Below, piece after piece: positions 48,101 through 59,800 of a DNA stretch of 64,000 bases. The stretch lies in the NCBI GenBank assembly GCA_964036275.1, contig OZ038439.1, positions 16,476,330-16,540,329 of the forward strand, in the 5' to 3' direction. How positions within the stretch are numbered: the stretch's first letter is position 1; each line of letters begins with the position of its first letter. A model generated the notes under the pieces. That model saw only the letters and a program-made list of their open reading frames with translations. It was not told where the DNA came from and ran no database searches. The DNA is from Litoditis marina. Lineage: Eukaryota > Nematoda > Chromadorea > Rhabditida > Rhabditidae. The position numbers were made by a program, and so were the translations under genes.

Positions 48101-51100
48101 AACCTGAGAAATAGAAGCATGCGAGTTGATGATACATTCACATGAAACACACGTGAAATGACGTGACTTCATGTTTAGAATCGTTCAAGGAGCCGAAACA
48201 AAAATTATGTGAGTCCAATAGATAGCGCATATCCATCTTTGTTCGTTTATCGATCTATCTAATGACTGAATTCCGAATAAACATTGTTCTACTACTCCCT
48301 TTTCCATGTATTCAATTGGTACAGCTTTCCCAACTCACTTGGTGGTGAGACAGTTCTCTCCGCATCCGGTTCCGTTCTTTCCGAGGGCGGCCGTCTCGCC
48401 ATCTGGGCAACATCCGTGGTCGGACAACTCGCAGGGGAAAGAAGATCTGGAAGGTAGGGATTGAAAACAGATTCCCACAATAACAGTTGTAATATGTATT
48501 CACTCTGAATGTTAGATGTGTTTACTTGGAATTACTAAGATACAGACGAAGTTTTGTTAGAAAGTAAGTGTTTTGGTTTTTCAAACTAAAGACACACACG
48601 AGTGAATAGGTGTGCATATTTTCAGATGTTATCAACGAGATAAGGCTAACACAAAGTGTACTTTGAAGGTTATTGTACTTTGATCTCTCACCGTTCGCAT
48701 CCGGCGTAATGGGGACCAAAGGCAATTGTCTTTCGGTCCTTGCAGCAACCGTAGAGAGAAGCGGCGCACGACGGTTCTCCGCAACCCTCGAAGTTGGTTC
48801 CACGGGCCAGAGTGACGTCATCGGGACAACATCCGAATTGGGTCTCGTTGCAGGCTCCTGGAAAAAAGACCGTGAGATTTCACAAAGCTTATTTGTCGAA
48901 TCTTTTTCAATGTTAAGTTTCTAGAGTAAGAGTCGCACAGACTCAAACAAAACGAGGTAACGAGGTACCCAATGAAAGTTTCGATGAAGCCCATGTAGGA
49001 AATGCAAGGCACTAAATGGAATACAGTAGGCTGACGTTTTTTCGTTGGGCAGAGATTATCGTCCAGTTTTTCTATGAAATTTCCTTCATTTATGAATACT
49101 ATGGCCAAAATATTCTCACCCTGTACGAATGTCTCGCATCCTTCGTTGTTCTTTCCCTCGGCGGGAGTGAACCAGTCGGGACAGCAGCCGAACTCCGTCT
49201 TCGAACAATGGATAGTGGCATTTCCTTCGGTCATATTTCCTGGAATATCGATTTATTGATTGTTCCAAAATCATGAAATCCTAGATCACAACTTATTCCT
49301 TGCGTATATTCTTTGTCGAGTTGTCTTTCGTTGGTAACAAACAGCGATAATTTTTGTATATGAAAGAAGAAAACGCATTTCAGGTGATCCAATTTTCGCC
49401 ACGTGTAACGTGATAACGTGTTCGACGGATGTACTAACCCATGAGATCGCCCTCCTCCACATCAGTGGCGTTGGCAGATTTGCAGTCGACGGTGGCCTGT
49501 TCTCCGTCATCGGAGGTTACCTGGCATTGTCCTTCCTCGAGGTTCTGAGAAAAGAGTAACAGTGAATCAGTAATGTGAATAATCACGTGAGACGTGAAAA
49601 AGCGTTGAAAAGGTTTCACGGGCAATATAATTTCAGTAATGTGCCTTTTTGTTGCCCAAATCAGCAACGATTTGGGGGCCATAAAGTTTATTGTGTTTTA
49701 CTTTATTATAACATGGCTATTATCATATCAACGTGCCGTTCTACAGTATACTGCAGAAGTCCTAGAATCTCAAAGTGATAGTTGTTTCTAACCAACCTCA
49801 ACGACGGCGTCTTCCTCGATCTCTCCTTCTCCAGATCCTTCGGCTTCCAGATTCAACGGTGATTCGACGAACTCCAGACATCCAAAGGAGTTGGCGCCGG
49901 TGGCTTCAGTAACGTTGTCGGCACAGCAGCCGAACTCGGACAGAGAGCAGTTGGAGCAGCCCTAAATAGTAACAATTACGCTTATTGTTATTACTTTCAC
50001 ATTTTACGGCAACTTTTTCAGCCTTGGAGGGAGTGTAGTTGTTGGCGTTCACATGGGTTTTTCTACAGTATGCTGCCAAAGAGGTTCGAACGCGAAAAAA
50101 ACAAATCTTATTATTAGGTCGTTTTATTTGAACAGAAACGGTTTTGAGTACATCTCTTACTGAGCACATCAATTTGATCATATCTTCTGAGTTGTTATTA
50201 GCTCTACGTGCTCAGCGACGGTATGATAAATTTTTGTAAGGCGTATTCAAACACATTTCTAGAGGTTTAGTTCATTCCCAAACCAAGGTGATCATGGTCA
50301 CTATTTGTGTAAATAGTGAAGAGAGTTGTTAGAGCATTGTAGTCTGTACCTCGTTGAAGTCTCCAGTAGCGAAGGTAGAGTTGTCTGGGCAGCATCCAAA
50401 GTCAGAATCGAAACAGGCTGAAATGAAGTAGAGTTGAGAAATCCATAATCATACTCATTTCTGTTCACTCCTGTAAATTAACCGAAAACGGTTAATGCTT
50501 CGACTGAGAAGAGTTCTTACTCCTAATCTTTTTTAGGTACTGTTTTTATTTGGTTATCTACTTCATTGTTTCTTCCACATTTTTTGTGAGTTGGTCTCAT
50601 AATGTAGTTGGCTATATGAATTATCAAACATAGTCATACAAATATAATAAGTTTGTAAATAAACGTACTCGGGCAGTCGTCGACGTTGCAGTCCTGAGAC
50701 TCGGTGGGCTTCTCGGCCTCGTCGCACCACTCGGGAACCGGCTTCTTGTCGTAGTTCAGACAGACGGTCATTCTGTCCTGGGTACCACCGCCGCATCTAA
50801 AAAGAGCTGGTTGATGAGCTTTCATTTATCGAAACATGGTGCAATCTTAGTTTTCTCCCAACAAGTGGACATTTTTTATGTATCGATTATCGGACTACTC
50901 GATTTCACATCATCAGTTACGATTACCTTGTCTTCTCCTCAAAATTCTAGGTATAAAATTTGAGTAGAGCGTGATTTCCGTTGAACTATCAAACGTTGTA
51001 ATCTATTTTGTTTGACGAATTAGATCGTTTAGTCTTTTATCTGTATACTTATGATATGACTAGTATACTGGAACCATTATACTACATATGTACCCCCAGA

Positions 51101-53295
51101 TTGTTTATCCCGGGGTACTTGGCTGGTTTTTGTGTGTAGGTGTAGCAACACAGTTGTCGTCGTAAAAACATGCCAGTCTCCATTGACAAACAATTCTTTG
51201 ACATAAGAAGAGGGAGAGGAGGATAAGTTGTAACATGTGGTACACAATGTTGCATCGAGGGTTTTTGCATAAAGTATGGGATGGATAGAGAGCAGGAATC
51301 GGTAGAAAATAAGGTTTCGTATAGTTCGGATTGATGACTGTTATGCTTGAACTTTGTGTGCAAAACTGTGGCACTGATTCGAATCCGCCATAAAACCAAT
51401 ATAAACTTTGTATGAATTTAGATGTTAATGATTTCATTAAGAAACTTGAGATATCATATGATGATTCTCATATTACCCTAATTTTTTACGTTTCCATTAC
51501 TTAGTTGGAATTTTCGTTAGAAAACTGCACTAAGCACGTTTCTTCTTCGAAAAGCTCAACTTAGTCTCGAGCCTATAAACAAACTCACTCTTCCGTGCAC
51601 TGGGACCAGGGACCAGCGTACCATGTACCGGTACACTTCTCCTCGTTGGTGCAGTTGGTTCGCTCCTCCGGCTTTTCTCCCTGGCAGTGACCCTCGTCAA
51701 CAACCTGGAAAGATATTCAGAATACTAAAATAATATGGTTCAAAATCATGCTTAGGGCGGACTTTGAGCCATTGAATACCGACGGAGAATTTTTCAGTGA
51801 GAATAAAAAGCTAACTCGTCATGCCTAGTAGTTTTCTCCACACGCATGAAACTTCTATTTCACTTATCATTTTTCTATTAGTTGAGAACGACACTCGCGT
51901 CAATTGGCACACATGTCAATTGATTACGTTCGGTATTGCCTAGTTTGATTCGCTGTCTATTCAGTTTCATTTACACTGAATTTCCTCCATGATCTACCCA
52001 TACCTCCAGGTCTCCCATCTGGTGAATGGCGCACATGACGCGTCTGGTCTGGTGTCCGTGACCGCATTCCGTGGAACACTTGGACCACTGGCTAGAGGTC
52101 CACTCGTAGATGCACGGCTGCACGGTGGCGCACGATCTGAAAGTACAGTATATTTCGACGACTAAAGGTAGTTAATAATAATATAATAATATTTTACGGC
52201 AACTATTTCAGCCGTGTGTTACTTTATTCATACAATTACAACATTGATCTCATTGTAGTATCCGTAGAGAGGGGGGTCCGAAGATAGAAACTAGGCATGG
52301 GTGAGCGTTATTACCAGCTCATGCGGTCCGCCATGAAGATACCGCGCCGAGTGGGATCGAACCATGGGGTTTTGAGTGCTAGCGCGCACACAACCAGTCG
52401 ACCACTCGGCCCCTTTTTTTGTTTTCCGTTATTTGACCCAAAGTCATTGTGTTTTCATTTAGTTTTCCGGTATTTGACCCAAAGTCATTTTGTTTTGACC
52501 TCTGAGATGACTAGGACGTGGAAAATAGTTTGTAAAAAAGAAAGATTTCAAAATGGGTACCGTTACAGTACGACTTTGCTACAATGTACTGTTTACGTTT
52601 TTATTTGGCTGTGAACAGCTTCCGCAAGAAACTGTAAGCTTAGAATGTAGTAGAGTTTTCGAAGGTTTTGGAATAAACTGATTCATTCTTGTAGCCAGGA
52701 AGAGCATCCAACCTGGTGTCAATAGGGATCTCGGTGGAGTTGTCGGTCAGACACTTCTCCAGGGGATAAGCGCGGCCCATGTTGTCCTTACACGTGACCT
52801 CACGCGTTTCTTCGGTGTCATTACACTTGGAGCACTGAAACCGGATTGTCAATGAAAAACGTCCTGTTTCGTTAGTCAATTTGCGAATAAGTTTAATTCA
52901 ACTTCACTAGCAGCGTAACGCAACGATGCTTCTTATGACCAGGTTTCGATGTGAACAGTTTATTAAAGTTTCATGTGCCCTTCACTTAATTCTCAGCAGA
53001 GTTTTTCATTTATCATGGAAACTTGTCTCATTTAGAAGTAGTTTGTTGTATTGATTACTACTCACCAGCTTCCACTCGCTTTCGTAGAACTTGAGTCCCT
53101 CGCAGGGTCCCAGGTTGCAGGTCCGCTCGCTCTCCAGGCTGGAGTCTCCGCAAGCCTGAACAGGAATATTTTGAAACTTACTAGTCTTTTGAAAAAAAAT
53201 ACATGATCTTATGGATGACTCACATCTCTCTTTTCCTCCCTATCCCTATCTCTATTGGTCTCATTATCTTCTCTCTCTCTCTATTGCTCTCTCGC

Positions 53296-53358
<63 letters not shown>

Positions 53359-53760
53359 ATCATTCCTTATCTCTCATTTTTAATTTGCCTGTTTTCATAT
53401 GTCGTACTCTTTGCAGACAGCAACAAAGATGAAGTCAGCCGAAGTAAACACCTAGCTGCAACATTGCAAAACAACATTATCGATTTTACCTCGGCTGGCA
53501 GCAGTTTTCCCTCCTCTCCTTCCTTCTCTGATCTACAGGTGACCGATCGATATTGCGAGGCGTCGCCGCACTTCTCGGAACAGGCGGACCACGGGCCGGC
53601 CTGCCATTCGGGGCAGGAGAAACTGGAAAGAAAAGTTTGAATGGAAGTTTGAACATGAGCAAACTAGAAGTTTTTCTACCGGAGGGAAAGTGGGGGAATG
53701 GTTGTTCTGGATAATAACGGTGAAACATTTTTGAGATGAGTTAGGTAATGCAAAAAAGGA

Positions 53761-53857
<97 letters not shown>

Positions 53858-56800
53858 AAGGGAGAGAGCACCAACCGGTTGCACTGTTGTCTGACAGCTG
53901 GGCGTTCGGCGGTACAGTTTCCATCTTCGACAGTGATTCTGCGGCCATTGGCGAATACCTGAAAATCAAATATGAGATCAAAGATCATCAAACTATAATT
54001 AGGTGGGTGACGTGGTGATAACCATTGTACAATTTCAGAATTCATTATTGTACTACATTTGTTTTCACCCTGACCCTAAGTGGTACTTTCTAGCAGCTTC
54101 TCCACGAATCGTAATCCGGGGTCAAACGATCCTTCGAAGACGTTACTTGTTTTTGTCCCTGAGGGTGACCCCTGACCGCTAAGTTCGTTATATTTCTCTA
54201 ATTCACACGTCCCCGTCAGACCCCTTGACCCCAAAGTTTGTTGGCAGCTTCTCCACCCATTGTAAACCGGGGTCAAACGGTCTTTCTCCCTGTTTTTGAG
54301 GTGGTCATAAAAAGTGGGGTCGACAGGCACAGTTGGCGCCGCACCAGAAACCCATAAATAACCGAAAAGCCGACAGACGCCGGCGCGTCTAGAAGAAATC
54401 CACGGATACGTGGAAAACGAAGGCAAAGTGCAACTCATCACTCAGCGAGCACAGCTCAACGAGCGAACGAAACACGAAATTGTTTCGTCTGACTTGAACG
54501 AGTCTTTTGTTTGCGGGTATTGTGAAATGGATAGTTTGATTATGTTTGATGAGATGTTGAGAGAAGTTCTCGTGGATTAACGTGGAAGTTGTTTTGTATG
54601 TTTTCTCCAGGTGCGGGATCATCCGGTTACAGCTCTCTGTACTTTGTAACGGTATTACAATGAAAAAACTATGTCTTACTGTCCTCAGTTTTACTTACTA
54701 AGACTGAACGTCACTAACATGCAAAAGTATATTATAACTTGATAAGTCTTAGCTTTCCAGTCAATCAATGTCAGTACCTGATGGCAGTAGACGACTCTGT
54801 ACTGTTCTCCCTGGTCTCCGCAGGTCTGCGAGCACTGCTCCCAGTCTCCCTCGAACCACTCGGCGGCACAGTCCACGGTCTCGCACGACTTCTCGAACTG
54901 GAGAAACAAAGTTCAGATAAAGTAATGATTGAGTCATAGTGCCTGTCGCTAAGTTACCCATTTTCAAGAAGTGGTGGAAAATGTTACAGGTTTTAAAGAT
55001 CAATTTGTAACATGAACCAAATATTAAAACTTTTGCAGTCCATACATTAGTAGTGGGGTTTGCTGGAAAACAAATTCATTGATATTCTGACAACTTGAAA
55101 GATGAGAAAGCAAGTTAACCTCGGGCTTGGTGGCGTTGTTCTCGTCGCAAAGATCGTCGTTGACTCTTCTCTGAGACGCGGTATCGATACAGTAAGGGGT
55201 ACGGGTCATTTCTCCTGCAAACAAATAGAAATTTGAAAAACATCGGTCTCTATCACACTTTCTCTCACATTTCCTTTTTTGATTTTCGTGTTTTCGACAA
55301 AACTCGAGTTCGTGTTTTTTAGCCGATTTAAGTTTATAGCTCAACTCCTATGAATCGACATCGTTGTAGGCAGACATACCGATTCTATCGGCATATGAAC
55401 TTGTTACTCACAATGCGCAAAAAAATTTATAAACTGTGACTGACCCTTTCCACAAGTGACGGAGCAGGCGGACCACTCTCCGGGTTTGTACATGCTTGTT
55501 TGAAACACCGCTTCAGTCCTCAGTTTACTATTTTTCCATACAATGTACTATTATTAATGTTTCTTATGTAGTTTATTGACGTATTTGACCTACCCTTTCC
55601 ACAAGTGACGGAGCAGGCGGACCACTCTCCGGGTTTGTACATGCTTGTTTGAAACACCGCTTCAGTCCTCAGTTTACTATTTTTCCATACAATGTACTAT
55701 TATTAATGTTTCTTATGTAGTTTATTGACGTATTTGACCTACCCTTTCCACAAGTAACGGAGCAGGCGGACCACTCTCCGGGTTTGTACATGCTTGTTTG
55801 AAACACCGCTTCAGTCCTCAGTTTACTATTTTTCCATACAATGTACTATTATTAATGTTTCTTATGTAGTTTATTGACGTATTTGACCTACCCTTTCCAC
55901 AAGTGACGGAGCAGGCGGACCACTCTCCGGGTTTGTACATGCTTGTTTGAAACACCACTTCAGTCCTCAGTTTACTATTTTTCCATACAATGTACTATTA
56001 TTAATGTTTCTTATGTAGTTTATTGACGTATTTGACCTACCCTTTCCACAAGTGACGGAGCAGGCGGACCACTCTCCGGGTTTGTACATGAACTCTACGT
56101 CCTCATCTACTGGGATGGAGAACTCGTAGCGGATGGCGGCGTCCTTGTTTCCCTTGCGGAACAAGAGAGACACGGTGATGTCCTGGAATTAACGAGGTTC
56201 AACAGTGTTATCGAAGTCACAGCAGAAGCTAGAACGGAGTCTCATTGAATTCATTTTCTCACTTTTGTTTTCTATAATATTATCACAAATTGAAAATACA
56301 CTGGCCAACAGTGTTGTTAAAGATTTCTGCGAACTTTGGTTAGGACTATTTTCATTGTATTTAAACAAGGATCAAAATTTAACTCAAAATCGTTTCAACA
56401 ACACAGGTTCGATGAACTAGCGCATTGGCTGATGAATTATGTCGCTGCTCATAGTTTTCAATCAAACTATAGGGATTGCTAACTCCAATGCGAGCCTGTA
56501 CCTCGCTGTTTGTAGTTGATCCTACTGTTTTTCGCTCCAAATCGCATTGCTTCAATTAAGAAATGTATCTAGATCAAACAACAACGAAGATTTGGACACT
56601 ATACCTACCTCAGAAAGAGGTCCCTTGGCGGAGATTCTCTCCGGCTTGTCGTCGTCGTACTCGAAGATGGTTCCGCCGGCTTCGACGTCCTTCTCAACTT
56701 GAAGCATGGAGTTTCCGTTCAGGTAGTAGTGTCCGGAAGAGTTCTTCAGGGCTGCAATAGAGAAAATTATGACATAGCGCAAAGTCACAAATAAAGTATT

Positions 56801-59800
56801 TTTTACTGTCAGGTTAAGGATACTAAAATATTTTCTGGTCATAAAGCTCACCCAAAGCATTTACGAGCTTGGTCATCTTACTGAATGAGTTTTCTAGATT
56901 TATTATATTGAAGTCTTTCTCAACATGACATCACCATACTTGTATTTATACTCCGCCATTACTATGTTCTTAACTAGTACGACATTTTCAATCAGCTCTG
57001 TTCAGTGACAAACAACTATGGATTAGCGATTATTATTGATATATCGATGATATTGAGCTACCCAAGTTGTTGGAGCTGGTTCTGGCCTCCTCGATCTTGA
57101 TGGCCGTGGCTCCGACGGGAAGGTTGATGACGTCATGATATCCGGGGCTCAGGTTTCTCTCGTCGAAGAATCCCTCGATCGTCTTACAGGTAGAGCCGTC
57201 TCCGTCGCACTTGCCGCACTTGTCAACCTTCTTGGCTGAAAATCGATAATTGTGATCATGTTTTAGGAAAATTTCAATCACTAAGTAATTATGTTTTTTT
57301 CAGCAGAAACATCAACTTTTTTTCAATTTTCAACTGATAATTACTAGTTATTACATTCAAGTGGTAATTCGAAAAGTTGATGAATTTATAGTTTGATGCA
57401 CTATTATTTCTTTATTTCTTTCGAAAGTACAATAGAATTCAATTGATCAGTCAAAAAGCGCAAAATTCGATTCCCAACCTAATCCGACTCATTACCAACT
57501 TGCCGTCTCATTACCATTTTCCACTATCAATACATTTCTTTTGAGTCAATGAAAATTCTATTCTATTCTAACCTGATCCAAGTTTGCCGTCGCATCCCAA
57601 TGGCAGACAGACGCCGTCGACGCAGATGTCCTCTCCGCGCGAGTCGCATCTGGTTCCGTCGACCACCTTCTCGTCCCACTTGTAGTAGAACTTGCCGGTC
57701 TCTGGCTTGCAGAGGAGTTCGCATCTGAAAAGTTTTTTTTTGTGAAATTCGAAATTCTTCTACTTCTCTGACGATAGTGATGATTTAAAACAACCGGAAG
57801 TGTATTTTTCATTAGTATTTGTGGTGTCTTCTTAGTAGTATTGTGCTGAATGACAGTTGTATAAAAATTTGAAATAGTGTTTTTCCCGTTCTATTAGTAA
57901 CGTCGTTATTGCATCTTACACTTTGGAGCCCTTTAGCACTTCGTGTTTATGTCCCAAAAGCGCAATTGGCTCTTAGGGATTAGGCCATTTTAAACACGTC
58001 CTGTGTGACCAGGAACTACCCGTACATTTATGTTGATATAACAAGAGTCCGAAGTCATTAAAATTTGAATTCTGTTACAATTTTCATAGGAAAATAATTG
58101 AACAAAAAGCGTGTTCTCATGCAACTTCTCACTTTCCACTTCTAACCTCGTGAAATGAAATACACTGGCTCAGTTCAGAGATTTCCAGTACAATTCCTAC
58201 CTGTTCTTTCCCTTGTAGGGCAGCCATTTGTGGTAGTCTCCGTTCAACGCATCGTCGTTGTGCTTTGCGCACTGCTCCGCGCGGAAGTCGGTTCCGGCCT
58301 CACAGGCATCCAGGTTGCACGAAACGTAGCGAACTGAAGGACCGGTGCAGTCTCCTCTGGAATGAAAATGATAAATTCGTAAACTAGGTACGAATTGCTC
58401 ATGTAAAACGTTAACGAGAACATTCACAAATCGTCTACGCAAAATTTTCACGTGGAAACCCGAAAATGTGCGATTGATCGAAAGACTTTTACAAACGCTG
58501 ATTTCGTTCACACGTTTTAGGAAATAATGTCTTGAGTAGACGTATACGTTAGTTTATGTTAAACCAAAAAGAGCACTAAAAATTAACGACTTATCATGAT
58601 GATCTGAAATTCAAGTCAAACGTGTTACACAAAATTTTCATCCCATTTTATTGAGTGGTCGTTTTTGTGCCTGAATAGTCTTCTTGCTCCATTTACTACG
58701 GCACATTAGGCGAGTTTACGATACGCACACATGTTGCGGCAACCACCACATGTGGAATAAACACAAAGCAACGAAGAAGCTAAGAGCACAGATCAAACAT
58801 ACAAAGAGTAGTAATATTATTAGTATTAAGTGATAGTTACGCTCTACAGAAGAGTGGTTAGATTTCATTACTCTTGTAATGGTTCAGCTTCACATGTGAA
58901 ACGTGAGTAATTGAAGAGTATCAATGTTAATAAAAAAGTTCTATGCCAAAGATGTTGTTTATATGAATGATAACCTAGTTAGCAAAAAAATAGTAGGCGC
59001 CAGAACAGAAATGAGAAAGCGGGTCAAGTAATGATGTTTGTAGTTTGATGTTGATGCTCTTTTCTCGAATCGACATGGTTATCGAAGAAATAGAGAGCAG
59101 AATAACATTATTCCAAAAAAGAGACAAATGTTGATGTTTGTAGTTTGGCGTTTGTACTCACGCGCATTGTCTCTTCTCGACGGCCACTCCGCCACCACAG
59201 GTTCGGGAGCATTCCGATTCCGGGGTCCAGGGTCCCCAGGCGCCGACCTCGGCCTGTCCTGACTTGTCCACTGACACCGATGAGTCTCCGTCAACGTATA
59301 CCTGAAGAGAAGATGATGCACACAGCAGAATATGAGGTATACAGTCCCCTGGTCTCCACCTTATATATGTATACCTGTAGAGGGAGATGGTGTTTGTCGT
59401 TTGATATTTGTATCCATCTGTTCAGAAAATATTTCAATCTTTTTTGACGCCGAGCTGTAGTTAGCACAGTTTATGAAACATGGAAAACACTCTCAGGTTG
59501 TTTATTTCTAAGTTGTGTAAGATAACGAGAACGTCTTTAAGGTTATCGCACAGCGTTTTTCCAGTTGCAAGTGTCATTTTATCTTTAAAGAAAGAACAAA
59601 TGATAAGCAAAGCGAATCCAATATGCACTAACGGTGTTTTTTCTAGGTCTGAGTATTCGGAAGTTGGTCTGTTTATCGATGTTCCAAAAACAGAAATTCT
59701 CTAAACTACAAACTAACTGACCTGGTATGCCTGTCTCTTCATACGGGCATTGCTGGGATCGGTTTCAGCGGGTGAGAGACGGTGCAGGTAGGGGGTTTCA

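Noticed and set aside
52345..52413. Possible tRNA-Ser or tRNA-Leu
   Set aside because: The acceptor and T stems cannot both form from this sequence.
54076..54441. 121-codon frame on - in a papilin intron
   Set aside because: It carries an internal repeat but no splice context or recognised domain, and papilin exons on either side join in phase without it.
55444..56094. Possible CRISPR array
   Set aside because: The whole 149-base unit is repeated without unique spacers, it contains a papilin exon end, and the host is a eukaryote.
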